From: Armatimonadota bacterium
GTDB taxonomy: Bacteria; Armatimonadota; DTGP01; JAHWJO01
DNA: 18,711 nt
Direction of reading: 5' to 3'
Assembly: GCA_019348365.1 (NCBI GenBank)
Contig: JAHWJO010000020.1
Location: 1 to 18,711, forward strand
Of this stretch, positions 1 to 7,909 are shown piece after piece. A program made the position numbers and the translations under genes. Numbering within the stretch: the first letter of the stretch is position 1; the number at the start of each line of letters is the position of its first letter. The notes beneath the pieces were generated by a model. The model was not told where the DNA came from and did not search any database. It saw only the letters and a program-made list of their open reading frames with translations.

Positions 1-257
1 CTAGAGCGGATTGTGGGTACAGGGCACCGCTAGTTCCCCGTCTAGCACGACCAAAGCGTGAAATCTTCGGACGCTGACCCATATCCGTCGCCGGTTCACT
101 CGATACGGCTGGATGGGTCCTGAAAACGCTCCTTTTATAGGACTTCTTTCAGGAGAAAACGTTCCCTGGATTTGATGTCTTTCACTGGGGAGATAGTAGG
201 GTGACGGCCCCCTCCGAACCCGGTGATCCGAAAGGGGCCGCCCACATATCAGCAGGC
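1..257. other. Gene-free left edge
   Basis: No coding region is supported here. An 8-bp inverted repeat (TCCTGAAA at 118-125, TTTCAGGA at 147-154) encloses a 21-nt loop and could form a weak hairpin. The stretch lies downstream of the minus-strand TPR-protein gene, so part of it is probably the 3' untranslated region of that operon. The first 110 bases show nothing I recognise. Confidence 0.5.
205..240 (-). terminator. Possible operon-end hairpin
   Basis: CGGCCCC at 205-211 pairs with GGGGCCG at 234-240, giving a 7-bp GC stem that starts 17 nt past the stop codon of the minus-strand TPR-protein gene. There is no T-run after it on the minus strand, so it is a hairpin in the right place rather than a convincing intrinsic terminator. 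Confidence 0.3.
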
Positions 258-1727
258 TTATTTTACCACATCCTTGCGATCCAGAGTCACGGTTTTCGAG
301 ATCATCCGGATCCCCCGCTCATCGGTGACCAGGTAGCGGTCATCGGTGAGGCCTTCGCCTTTCCAGCCCCATGCATCCTGATGGAGGAGACTCTGGCGTG
401 TCGGGTCGATGGTGACCGTCAGCTCGTACTGGTCGGCCTGGAAGGGGAACAGCTTTTTCGGATCGTGCTCCATATCCTCCGGGTCTTTCGAGAAGTCGAG
501 GATGAACCGGAATTCCGTCGATTCCTCGCCTTTCTTCAGGGTCTCCGTCGGGAAGGAGATCTCTTTCATGTAGGTGGTGAGATTATTCTTCTGCCACTCG
601 AAGTCGTCGGCATGAGCGGCGTATCGCTGCTTGTAGTTCTTGTCTCGGAACCAGACGAACATGCGGGTGTAGAGGCGGTGCCCTTTGAGCTTGTTCGTAA
701 AATCCGCCCCCTCGATGTGGCCGGAAACCTCCAGCTTGCGGTTCCCGATCTGCCGAACCTTGAAGTCAAAGTTCGTATTGACCTGATGCAGCTGGTTGTC
801 CCCCACGTTGACCCAGCGGGGGTGCGGCTTGGCGTTCCAATCGAACTTGTAACCCGGCTGGCCCGCGCCCTTGCGGAAGTAATCCTTCCGCAGGTTGCTG
901 GTCGTGAGGTTCCGGTACTGCACCTGGAACGCATCGAAGATCGGGGAGAGATCCGGGTTGTCCCGTATGTACCCGTTCACTTCCGTATCGGAGATGAACG
1001 AGAGGAACGCCTTCCGATCCGAGGGCGATGCGTTCAGGGCGGCCCACTTCTGCTTGATGTTGGGCGGGGCCGTCGCCTGGATCTGAGAGATGAGGCGGTT
1101 CTGAGTCTTATCGAGATTCCGCTCCCACTGGACGAACATCTCGTCGATCTGCCCGTTCGCCTCCAGGTTGTGGGCGATGGCGTTGTCGATGTAGTAAGGA
1201 GCGGGTTTGTTGTCCGTCCCCGGTTTCGTCGATGCCAGTCGCGCGTACTTCACCGCGGTCGCGTAATCCTTGATTTTGTGGTTGTGAAGATAAGACTGCT
1301 GGAAGTACATATCCCAGACGTTCGGGTTATCCTGGATGCCCTTGTTCAGGAACCGGGCGCCCTCCGGGATGAGGCGCTGGTCGCCCAGGTTATAGGCGAG
1401 GTGCCACGCTCCCGTGGAGTAGACGTCGAGCTGGTGCGGGTCCAGCCAGGTGACGATGTAGAAGAGCGGGACGAGATCATCGTACTTGCCGGAGTGGAAG
1501 TACTCGTCCGCGCGTACCCACAGCAGGCCGGCGGCGACCTCCCGGAAGCCGAGCAGGGTCCCGGCGAGCAGCTCGAAGGACTGTTTGCCAACATCGGTGA
1601 TGGATTTCGTCTCCTTCAGGTCCACGAAATGCTCCCGGTCGGGATCGATGGCGAACTGAAGGCCGATGGTGACCATATAAAGCAATGCTGCGATCACCAG
1701 CAGTCGATAAGGTTGAGGTCGTTCCAT
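258..1727 (-). CDS. Membrane-anchored TPR-like protein of an ABC-2 transporter operon
   Basis: A 489-residue protein whose function I do not recognise. The N-terminus has one hydrophobic segment (about residues 8-24), so it is probably anchored in the cytoplasmic membrane with the bulk on one side. Residues about 75-190 look like helical TPR/Sel1-style repeats (motifs such as GAWHLAYNLGD, FLNKGIQDNP, YATAVKYARLA). The C-terminal part, about 320-489, is rich in aromatic and charged beta-type sequence. The frame is open for 70 codons upstream, but that stretch lies inside the permease gene; the ATG at 1725-1727 is chosen because it follows the permease stop after 8 nt and precedes the transmembrane segment. 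An AAGGAG lies inside the last permease codons, about 14 nt from the ATG, which is long spacing. It is the last gene of a three-gene operon and probably an accessory or cargo-recognition subunit of that transporter; this role is inferred from position only. Confidence 0.8.
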   Translation of the reverse strand: MERPQPYRLLVIAALLYMVTIGLQFAIDPDREHFVDLKETKSITDVGKQSFELLAGTLLGFREVAAGLLWVRADEYFHSGKYDDLVPLFYIVTWLDPHQLDVYSTGAWHLAYNLGDQRLIPEGARFLNKGIQDNPNVWDMYFQQSYLHNHKIKDYATAVKYARLASTKPGTDNKPAPYYIDNAIAHNLEANGQIDEMFVQWERNLDKTQNRLISQIQATAPPNIKQKWAALNASPSDRKAFLSFISDTEVNGYIRDNPDLSPIFDAFQVQYRNLTTSNLRKDYFRKGAGQPGYKFDWNAKPHPRWVNVGDNQLHQVNTNFDFKVRQIGNRKLEVSGHIEGADFTNKLKGHRLYTRMFVWFRDKNYKQRYAAHADDFEWQKNNLTTYMKEISFPTETLKKGEESTEFRFILDFSKDPEDMEHDPKKLFPFQADQYELTVTIDPTRQSLLHQDAWGWKGEGLTDDRYLVTDERGIRMISKTVTLDRKDVVK

Positions 1728-1735
1728 AATTTTCT

Positions 1736-2578
1736 TTACATCTCCTTGCGGTCGAAAATGAAGATCGCGAGGAGGAGCATGATGGCGGAGTAGACCAACC
1801 CGTACGGGATCAGCTCCAGGAAGACGTGCCGGTAGAAATTTGGGATCTCCTGCATCGCCTGGGGATGAATCAACGGGTTGGTGATATTGAAGTTTGAGAA
1901 ATTCGGGATCATGACGTGGATGGCTTTTAAGAACCACCCGAAATACCGGCTCACGCTCTCCCCGGTCTGGTTGGCAATGCTGAGCAGGAAATCGCTGAGC
2001 ATGCCGACCACAAACATGAAGAAAGTCAAAGCGGCATTGATGTTCCGTGTTAAAAAGACGCTGAACAGCAACGCTACCGAGCCGAGCATAACGAACTGGA
2101 CGAAGATGATGAGCACGCCGATGGCGATCTCATAGGGGAAGCTGAACGTCTTCAATCCGATAAGGGCGAGGAACGCCAGGCCCATGAGGCCGAAGTTGAG
2201 TCCCAGGGTCATCGCCAGGCCGAGCTGCTTCCCCGTGATGTAGGCCGACCGCCGGACGGGCTTGCTGAGGATGGTGTAGATCGTCTTCCGCTCGATCTCG
2301 GCGGGGATGAGATCCGTGCCGAGGAAGATGCTCATGACGAGCCCGGCAAGGACAATGACGCCAAACGCCATGCTCTTGATGACGATCATCTCCACGCGGC
2401 TGGCGGACGTGACGCCGCCGACTTCTCCCGCCTGGGTGCTGATTCCGGTGGGCGCGGCGAAGAACGCGAACGCCTGGGAGAGGATGATCATGATGAGGGC
2501 GACGAGCAGGAAGATGTTGATCACCTTCTTGCGCATGGCCTCTCCCACGGTGTTGGTCGCGATGGTCCAGGCGGTCAT
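1736..2578 (-). CDS. ABC-2 type transporter permease
   Basis: A 280-residue integral membrane protein with about six hydrophobic segments (roughly 19-40, 68-88, 120-141, 150-175, 182-200, 255-275). After the second segment it carries the ABC-2 family signature region, DLIPAEIERKTIYTILSKPV at residues 89-108, typical of permeases whose coupling region contacts the ATPase. It ends in FDRKEM. The ATG overlaps the ATPase stop codon in an ATGA (2575-2578), so the two are translationally coupled and should form one complex with the ATPase dimerised on the cytoplasmic side. The substrate cannot be told from sequence; ABC-2 permeases export polysaccharides, drugs, lipids or peptides, or act in gliding and Nos-type systems. 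Confidence 0.92.
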   Translation of the reverse strand: MTAWTIATNTVGEAMRKKVINIFLLVALIMIILSQAFAFFAAPTGISTQAGEVGGVTSASRVEMIVIKSMAFGVIVLAGLVMSIFLGTDLIPAEIERKTIYTILSKPVRRSAYITGKQLGLAMTLGLNFGLMGLAFLALIGLKTFSFPYEIAIGVLIIFVQFVMLGSVALLFSVFLTRNINAALTFFMFVVGMLSDFLLSIANQTGESVSRYFGWFLKAIHVMIPNFSNFNITNPLIHPQAMQEIPNFYRHVFLELIPYGLVYSAIMLLLAIFIFDRKEM

Positions 2579-3567
2579 CCCTCGGCTCCTTTCAGCGGGG
2601 TGTCTTCCGATGTGAAGGTGATCTCCGGAGGGAGGGCCGCGCCGGAATCATCGTCCCGGACGGTCTGGAGGAAGATGCTCTCCAGGGACTGCCGCTGCGG
2701 AGTGACGGAGATGAGGCGCGCTCGCTCCGCGCGGACCGCGTCGATGATCTGGCCGACGAGCTCCTCGTCGCTCTGGTAGAGGAGGATGCGCCCTTCCTGC
2801 TCGACGACCCGCTGCGACAGGCCGCGAAGGGACTGCTCCAGCGCGGGGCTGAGGGGCCGGTCCACGATGATCTGCACTTCGCTGCCCTTGAGGAGGTCGT
2901 CCACATCGCCGATCTTCATCAGCTTGCCGCGATGGATGATCGAGACGCGGTCGCAGATCAGCTCCACGTCCGAGAGCTGGTGGGAGCTGGTGAAGATCGT
3001 CTTCCCCTCTTCCTTGAGCTTGAGGATCACGTCCCGGATCTCGATGTGGGCGATGGGGTCGAGGCCGGAGGTGGGCTCATCGAAGAAGAGGAGCTTGGGA
3101 TCGTTGATGAGGGCCTGCGCGATTCCGACGCGCTGGAGCATCCCCTTGGAATACTCCCGCAGGGGCTTCTTGTCTTCGGCGAGGCCGACGAGCTGGAGGA
3201 GTTGGCGGATCTTCCGTCCGCGCTCTTCGGCGTTGATGTTGAACAGTTTGCCGTAGAAGTTCAGCAGCTCCGCGCCGCTCAGGTAATCGTAGAAGTAGGG
3301 GCTTTCGGGGAGGTAGCTGATCTCCCGCCGCACCTGGATGTTCCCGACCGGCTTGCCGAGCAGCTCGGCGCGGCCTTCGGTGGGAAAGATGAGTCCCAGC
3401 AGCATTTTGATGGTGGTGGTTTTGCCCGCCCCGTTGGGACCCAGGAAGCCGAAGATGACTCCCTGCTCCACTTCGAGGTCGAGGTGGTCCACCGCAAGGC
3501 GTCCCCCGCCTCTGCCGAGAACGCCGTACCGTTTGGTCAGGCCAATCGTTTGGACCGCAAGGGCCAT
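2575..3567 (-). CDS. ABC transporter ATP-binding protein (ABC-2 partner)
   Basis: A 330-residue cytoplasmic ATPase that powers the adjacent ABC-2 permease. Walker A GPNGAGKT is at residues 43-50, the signature YSKGMLQ at 139-145, Walker B LLFFDEP at 159-165 followed by the D-loop SGLDP, and the H-loop histidine at 196 (TSSHQLSD). The Q-loop position reads YLPES, a variant common in this subfamily. About 90 residues follow the nucleotide-binding domain, the usual C-terminal extension of CcmA/DrrA-like subunits. The frame is open a further 108 codons upstream, but that part has no ABC homology. The ATG at 3565-3567 is preceded by GGAGGT at 3576-3581 with 8-nt spacing and puts the domain at the N-terminus as usual. 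First gene of the operon, overlapping the permease by 4 nt. Confidence 0.95.
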   Translation of the reverse strand: MALAVQTIGLTKRYGVLGRGGGRLAVDHLDLEVEQGVIFGFLGPNGAGKTTTIKMLLGLIFPTEGRAELLGKPVGNIQVRREISYLPESPYFYDYLSGAELLNFYGKLFNINAEERGRKIRQLLQLVGLAEDKKPLREYSKGMLQRVGIAQALINDPKLLFFDEPTSGLDPIAHIEIRDVILKLKEEGKTIFTSSHQLSDVELICDRVSIIHRGKLMKIGDVDDLLKGSEVQIIVDRPLSPALEQSLRGLSQRVVEQEGRILLYQSDEELVGQIIDAVRAERARLISVTPQRQSLESIFLQTVRDDDSGAALPPEITFTSEDTPLKGAEG

Positions 3568-4119
3568 ACGAAAATACCTCCGTGAATGAGTCGTGGGCGA
3601 CCCGACGGAGGTCCGGAAGGGGGCAGTCTGGAGCAGCCTGCCTTTTCTCCGGGCCGACATCGGGTCGCCGTGAGAGGGTGTCCCGAGACTCCGGCGGCGG
3701 GCCTGAAATGAATAAAATAAGGGCTGAACCCGTTTATTTAAATAAATGCGCCGGATGCACAGGAGTGGAAGCCGCATTCTAACCACATCGGCCCCCAATG
3801 GCATTTCGCCTTGCAGGGATGCGCCTCCTGCCTGTATGTTGTACTCATATCCTCGGGAATGAACAGTAACAGGACCCGGAATTCTCTCCAAAAGTTCCTT
3901 GATCCCGGCTACGAAGGGCCATGACGAGGATCATCGGCGAGAGTGTGTTTTACCGGACGGATTTTGTTACCCTGATAACGGATACGGGTTCGGAAGTTGG
4001 GATACGGGAGGGCTATCGACCGTGTCCACGTGCATTCAGGCAGAGCCTCACTCACCAACTCCGATCCCTCACCTACCCTGCCTTTCTCTCTATTTATGAC
4101 GTGAAACGGGCATACTCTC
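3568..4119. other. Divergent intergenic region between the ABC operon and galT
   Basis: No gene is supported in these 552 nt, which must hold the promoters of both flanking units. It contains an AT-rich island (about 3705-3750) in a GC-rich setting, with a 14-nt perfect palindrome TTTATTTAAATAAA at 3733-3746, about 165 nt upstream of the ABC ATPase start. On the galT side there is a GTTA-N6-TAAC dyad near 3965-3980. I could not assign convincing -35/-10 pairs for either direction, and galT has no clear Shine-Dalgarno sequence. Confidence 0.5.
3733..3746. promoter_or_regulatory. AT-rich palindrome upstream of the ABC operon
   Basis: A perfect 14-nt palindrome made only of A and T in otherwise GC-rich sequence, within the region that should carry the ABC operon promoter. 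It could be an operator or simply an AT-rich promoter element. No consensus hexamers could be fixed around it, so the role is open. Confidence 0.3.
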
Positions 4120-5211
4120 ATGGCGTTTTCGCTGACCGATCACCCCCACCGACGCTACAATCCCCTCACCCGCGAGTGGGTCCTGGTATCGCCCCACCGG
4201 ACGAAGCGCCCCTGGCAGGGCCAGACTGATCGGCCCGCCACGGCGGAGCGCCCCGCCTACGACCCGGAATGCTACCTCTGTCCGGGGAACGAGCGGGCGG
4301 GTGGGGAGCGGAACCCGGATTATGAATCCGTCTACGTATTCAACAACGACTTCGCGGCGCTGCTGCCGGATGCGCCGGAGGGGGGAAACTCCCCTGCCCC
4401 CGGCCCGACCCCTTCAGCGGGAGACGGGGATGCAAAAACGCGCTCGCTTTTCTGCGCGCGGAGCGAGCGGGGCATCTGCCGGGTGATCTGCTTCTCGCCG
4501 CGCCACGACCTCACCCTTCCCCGGATGGAAGTCGATCAGATCCGCAGCGTGGTGGACGCCTGGACGGAGCAGTATCGGGAGATCGGGGCGAAGGAGTTCA
4601 TCCGGCACGTCCAGATCTTCGAGAACCGGGGGGCGATGATGGGGGCGAGCAACCCGCACCCGCACGGGCAGATCTGGGCGACGGAATCGATCCCGCTCAT
4701 CCCGCATCGAGAGATCGAGGCGCAGGCTGAATACATGCAGGAGCACGGGAGCTGCCTCCTCTGCGATTATGGGCGGTCGGAACGGGAGCGGGGGGAGCGC
4801 ACGGTGGTGGAGACGGCGCACTGGCTGGCGGTGGCGCCGTTCTGGGCGGTGTGGCCGTTCGAGACGCTGGTGCTCCCGAAAGCGCACCGGGCATCGCTTT
4901 TGGAGCTGGACGAGGAGGAGCGGGGGGATCTGGCGGCGCTGCTGAAAGAGCTGACGACCCGGTACGACAACCTGTTCCTCACGTCGTTCCCCTACTCGAT
5001 GGGGATTCACCAGGCGCCGACGGAGGGACTGACCCCGGACGGGTATCACATGCACCTGCACTTCTTCCCGCCGCTGCTGCGTTCGGCGGAGGTGCGGAAG
5101 CACATGGTCGGCTACGAGATGCTGGGAGAGCCGCAGCGGGACATCACGCCGGAGTCGGCGGCGGAGCGCATCCGGCAGGTCTCCGCGACGCATTACCTGT
5201 CGGAAGGATGA
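4120..5211 (+). CDS. galT: Galactose-1-phosphate uridylyltransferase (class I)
   Basis: A 363-residue cytoplasmic Leloir-pathway enzyme that exchanges UMP between UDP-glucose and galactose 1-phosphate. The HIT-superfamily active site NPHPHGQ is at residues 178-184: His182 is the expected nucleophile that becomes uridylylated and Gln184 its partner. CxxC at Cys51/Cys54 and His129 match the structural metal site of the class I family. The C-terminal half has the second HIT-like domain with FPYSMGIHQAP and YHMHLHFFPP, the residues that bind metal and sugar phosphate. Between residues about 84 and 106 there is a Pro/Gly-rich insert that looks like a loop. Start ATG at 4120; no clear Shine-Dalgarno sequence precedes it. 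No other gal genes are nearby. Its last 19 nt overlap tail-to-tail with the Uma2 reading frame on the other strand. Confidence 0.95.
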   Translation: MAFSLTDHPHRRYNPLTREWVLVSPHRTKRPWQGQTDRPATAERPAYDPECYLCPGNERAGGERNPDYESVYVFNNDFAALLPDAPEGGNSPAPGPTPSAGDGDAKTRSLFCARSERGICRVICFSPRHDLTLPRMEVDQIRSVVDAWTEQYREIGAKEFIRHVQIFENRGAMMGASNPHPHGQIWATESIPLIPHREIEAQAEYMQEHGSCLLCDYGRSERERGERTVVETAHWLAVAPFWAVWPFETLVLPKAHRASLLELDEEERGDLAALLKELTTRYDNLFLTSFPYSMGIHQAPTEGLTPDGYHMHLHFFPPLLRSAEVRKHMVGYEMLGEPQRDITPESAAERIRQVSATHYLSEG

Positions 5212-5801
5212 TCGTCGGCAGGCTCCTCGCCTGCAAATTCGACCTTATCGTAGATGTCGGAGAGGGTAAGAGTCACATCCAGTGGAGCCAGCACGAGGGT
5301 TCCGTCAGGGTCGCTGATTTCAGTCAGAAGCCACTGTTCTCCCTGTCGGACGAAATGCTCTACTCGTACCTAATCCTGAGAGACCAGGACGTAATCGGTG
5401 AGAGAGGGGATTCGGCGGTAAAGGGCGAATTTATCCCCCCGATCATAGGCTTCCGTGGAGGGAGACAGCACCTCGATAAGGACCTGGGGATTAAGCAAAG
5501 TATCCCCATAACCGTCTTCAAATTGGGGTTCGCCACACAGGGCCATCTGATCGGGGTAGGCGTACAGCCCGGTATCACTGACCTTCAGCCGCATATCCGA
5601 GGCGTAGGGAAAACAAGAGCGGCCTCTCATTTGCATGAACAATAATCCGGAAAGATTATAGTTGATCCGATTGTGAGGCTCACTGGCCCCGGCCATTGCG
5701 TAGATCTGGCCGTTGTAGTATTCGCTCTTGTAGTCTGCATTGCGCTCCAGAGCCAGGTACTCGTCCGGGGTGTAGAGCTTGGGTTGTGGTAAAGCCGCCA
5801 T
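5193..5801 (-). pseudogene. Uma2-family (DUF820, PD-(D/E)XK fold) protein interrupted by in-frame TAG
   Basis: The frame starts at ATG 5799-5801 (preceded by GGAGAGG) and gives 143 residues of a typical Uma2 protein. The putative nuclease core is complete: Asp84 in YPDQ, Glu110 in IEVLSPST and Lys124 in GDKFALY, plus the YNGQIYAM motif near 29-36. Then codon 144 is TAG (5370-5372). Beyond it the same frame stays open for 58 codons and still reads as Uma2 C-terminus (VRVEHFVRQGEQW, then LTLSDIYDKVEF), ending at TAA 5193-5195. A single substitution (for example AAG, CAG or GAG to TAG) explains it. Either the gene is decaying, or the 143-residue product is functional because the catalytic core lies before the stop. 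It lies 25 nt downstream of dus on the same strand. The Uma2 family is often multicopy and of unclear role. Confidence 0.85.
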
Positions 5802-5826
5802 TCTACCTCTCCAGAGTGATGTTGCG

Positions 5827-6867
5827 TTATGCCGCCGCGCGCATGGGCTCCCGCTCGATCCGCAACGGGCCTTCCCGAAGCTCCCATTCCCGCGCCTCGT
5901 CCAGAGCTTCCGTGAGCAGGGCTTCCACATCGGGCAGGGTTTCCAGCTTCATGTAGCGGCCCCGGAGCTCCGAGGCGTTCGGCAGGCCCTTGATGTAGTG
6001 CGCCGCATGCATCCGCATCTGCGAGAGGCCGACGCGCTCTCCTTTCTGCGCCACCATCATCCGCGCCTGCCGCAGCAGGGTTTCCAGCCGCTCCACGGCG
6101 GTCGGGGCGGGGAGGCGGCGGGCATCCAGCAGCCACGCTTTCACCCGCCCGAAGATCCACGGGTCGCCCCACGCGCCGCGCCCGATCATGATGCCGTCCA
6201 CGTCCGTCTCCGCCAGCATCTTCTCCGCGTCTTCGGGCGAGACCACGTCCCCGCTGCCCAGCACCGGGATCGAGACGGCCCGCTTCACTTCGCCGATCAC
6301 GCCCCAGTCGGCGAACCCGTTGAACCCCTGCTTCGAGGTGCGCCCGTGGACCGCGACGGCGGCGATCCCCACCTCTTCCGCCATCTGCGACACCTGTACG
6401 GCGTTTATGCAGTCCTGGTCCCACCCGGCGCGGATCTTGATCGTCACCGGGCAGTCCACGGCCTCCACGACAGCCTGCAGCACCGGGCGAAGCACGTTCA
6501 GGTCGCGGCAGAGGGCGGCGGCGGCCCCAGTTCGCAGCACCTTGGGGACCGAACAGCCGAGGTTGATGTCGATTACGTCCGCACCGCGCGTCCAGGCGGC
6601 ATGCGCCGTTTCCGCCATGTACTCCGGCTCCGCCCCGAAGATCTGGCATCCGACGGGCCGCTCCTCGTCGGTCCAGTCCATCATGGTGAAGGTCTTCTGG
6701 TTGCCGTAATGGACGGCGTTGGCGCTCAGAAGCTCGGTACAGACGAAGTCCGCCCCGCCTTCCTTGCAGAGGAGGCGATACGGGTGATCAGTATAGCCCG
6801 CCATCGGCGCCAGCGTCACCCACGGGCGCGGCGGCAGGATGTTGAGAAATCCTTCAGGTCCCTTCAT
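5827..6867 (-). CDS. dus: tRNA-dihydrouridine synthase (DusB-like)
   Basis: A 346-residue flavoenzyme that reduces uridine to dihydrouridine in the tRNA D-loop using FMN and NADPH. The TIM-barrel landmarks are all present: PMAGYTD at 21-27 for FMN binding, Gln75 in CQIFG, the catalytic Cys105 in INLGCSVPK, Lys144 in TIKIRAGWD, His174 in AVHGRTSKQGF, and the phosphate-binding IGRGAWGDPWIF at 228-239. The usual NGD motif near 205 reads GSGD here. The C-terminal helical domain (about 260-346) matches the tRNA-binding domain of the DusB group. Start ATG at 6865-6867 with a weak AAAGAGA upstream. It lies 62 nt downstream of coaX, so the two may be co-transcribed. The exact target uridine (DusA/B/C specificity) is not decidable from sequence alone. 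Confidence 0.93.
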   Translation of the reverse strand: MKGPEGFLNILPPRPWVTLAPMAGYTDHPYRLLCKEGGADFVCTELLSANAVHYGNQKTFTMMDWTDEERPVGCQIFGAEPEYMAETAHAAWTRGADVIDINLGCSVPKVLRTGAAAALCRDLNVLRPVLQAVVEAVDCPVTIKIRAGWDQDCINAVQVSQMAEEVGIAAVAVHGRTSKQGFNGFADWGVIGEVKRAVSIPVLGSGDVVSPEDAEKMLAETDVDGIMIGRGAWGDPWIFGRVKAWLLDARRLPAPTAVERLETLLRQARMMVAQKGERVGLSQMRMHAAHYIKGLPNASELRGRYMKLETLPDVEALLTEALDEAREWELREGPLRIEREPMRAAA

Positions 6868-6929
6868 AATGTATCTCTTTAACGCTCCCTATTCAGTAGC
6901 AGGACAAAACAATAACGCAGATGTGAATT

Positions 6930-7733
6930 CTATTTTCCATTCAGTGAACGGGAGCATTGCCACACTAATCTGAGACCCTCCAGCGTGAGCCAGGGATCCA
7001 CATGCCGGATCGTGCGGCTTCGGGAGGCGATCATCTCCGCCAGCCCTCCCGTCGCGATGACGGTGGGATTTCCGCCCAATTCCTCAGCGAAGCGGCGGAC
7101 CATCCCGTCCGTTTGCTCGACGAACCCCAGTACGATGCCGCTCCGCATGCTCTCCACCGTCGAGCGCCCGATGGCGTGCTCCGGCGGCAGCAGCTCGATC
7201 CGGGAGAGGCGGGCGGCGTGTTGGGCCAGCGCCTCCACCGAGATGCCGATTCCCGGCGCGATTGCCCCGCCGATGTAGCGCCCGTCGGCGGTGAGGGCGT
7301 CGAAGGTGGTGGCGGTGCCGTAATCCACCACGACCGCCGGGCCGCCGTAAAACCGGTACGCCGCCTCCGCGTTCACGATCCGATCCGGCCCCACGTCCCC
7401 CGGCGTGTGGTAATCCACGGTGATGCTCGCGGGGGTGTCCGGGCCGACGCACAGGACCGGGCCGGAGCAGACCCGCTCGGCAAAGGTGTTCAGGGTCCGG
7501 CCGATGGACGGGACGACGTTGCTGATGGCGACTCCACTCAAGCCGTCCATGGGCAGCCCCGCCGAACCCATCAGCCCCCAGAGCAGCACGACGTACTCGT
7601 CTTCGGTGCGGGCGCGCTGGGTGGCGATGCGCCACTGAGCCTGCCACCGCGCCCGACCGGTGGAGTCCAGGTCGTCCGGGTCGCACACCCCGAGGACGAT
7701 ATTCGTATTCCCGGCATCAATCGCCAGCAGCAC
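6930..7733 (-). CDS. coaX: Type III pantothenate kinase
   Basis: A 267-residue cytoplasmic kinase performing the first step of coenzyme A synthesis, ATP-dependent phosphorylation of pantothenate. It has the ASKHA-fold signatures of the CoaX family: phosphate-1 loop DAGNTN at 6-11, SNVVPS at 71-76, pantothenate-site GPDR at 115-118, and DYGTATTFD at 137-145. The later GRSTVESMRSG (189-199) and ATGGLA motifs also fit. Length is normal. The start is a GTG (7731-7733) with GGAG six nt upstream; this start places the first glycine-rich loop at the N-terminus as in the family. CoaX enzymes are not feedback-inhibited by CoA, unlike type I enzymes. The upstream spacer contains one arm of a long inverted octamer repeat. 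Confidence 0.95.
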   Translation of the reverse strand: MLLAIDAGNTNIVLGVCDPDDLDSTGRARWQAQWRIATQRARTEDEYVVLLWGLMGSAGLPMDGLSGVAISNVVPSIGRTLNTFAERVCSGPVLCVGPDTPASITVDYHTPGDVGPDRIVNAEAAYRFYGGPAVVVDYGTATTFDALTADGRYIGGAIAPGIGISVEALAQHAARLSRIELLPPEHAIGRSTVESMRSGIVLGFVEQTDGMVRRFAEELGGNPTVIATGGLAEMIASRSRTIRHVDPWLTLEGLRLVWQCSRSLNGK

Positions 7734-7755
7734 GGCTCACTCCGTTCGGGGTCGA

Positions 7756-7791
7756 TGGGTCGTTAGGTCGTTGGGTCGTTGGGTCGTTGGG
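7756..7791 (+). repeat. Octamer tandem tract, left arm of inverted pair
   Basis: Four and a half copies of the 8-nt unit GGGTCGTT (one variant AGGTCGTT). Positions 7756-7783 are the exact reverse complement of 7874-7901, giving a 28-bp perfect inverted repeat with a 90-nt loop. It lies 22 nt upstream of the coaX start codon. In RNA the pair would form a long, stable stem between the ykgJ-like gene and coaX. Confidence 0.9.
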
Positions 7792-7793
7792 AA

Positions 7794-7830
7794 ATACCCT
7801 CTCCTATTCGGATGGGCAAGGAGGGTATGG
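7794..7830. repeat. Small inverted repeat inside the octamer-bracketed spacer
   Basis: ATACCCTC-x2-CCT near 7794-7805 is complementary to AGGAGGGTAT near 7820-7830, apart from a 2-nt bulge. A second short hairpin, GGAG-CGA-CTCC, sits at 7863-7873 next to the right octamer arm. Together they make the loop of the larger 28-bp inverted repeat itself structured. No coding sequence is visible here. Confidence 0.5.
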
Positions 7831-7873
7831 ACTCGGAGCATGGATAGAAATACGGGCGTTTAGGAGCGACTCC

Positions 7874-7909
7874 CCCAACGACCCAACGACCTAACGACCC
7901 AACCACCCA
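7874..7909 (-). repeat. Octamer tandem tract, right arm, overlapping a stop codon
   Basis: Copies of the unit seen at 7756-7791 in inverted orientation. The tract runs into the 3' end of the ykgJ-like gene: its TAG stop (7891-7893) and the preceding codons for WLGR are written in the repeat itself. Positions 7874-7901 pair perfectly with 7756-7783. Confidence 0.88.

Noticed and set aside
201..1793. A 530-codon plus-strand open frame opposite the TPR-protein gene
   Set aside because: It is the mirror of the minus-strand gene in GC-rich sequence: low-complexity, Val/Arg/Leu-rich, no family pattern. The minus-strand gene has a clear operon context, a membrane anchor and TPR-like motifs.
2575..3891. 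Extended 438-residue version of the ABC ATPase
   Set aside because: The extra 108 residues have no ABC homology and cross the AT-rich promoter region. A strong GGAGGT lies 8 nt before the internal ATG at 3567.
5370..5372. TAG recoded as a sense codon throughout the genome
   Set aside because: TAG is the apparent normal stop of coaX, the ykgJ-like gene and the HNH gene in the same window.
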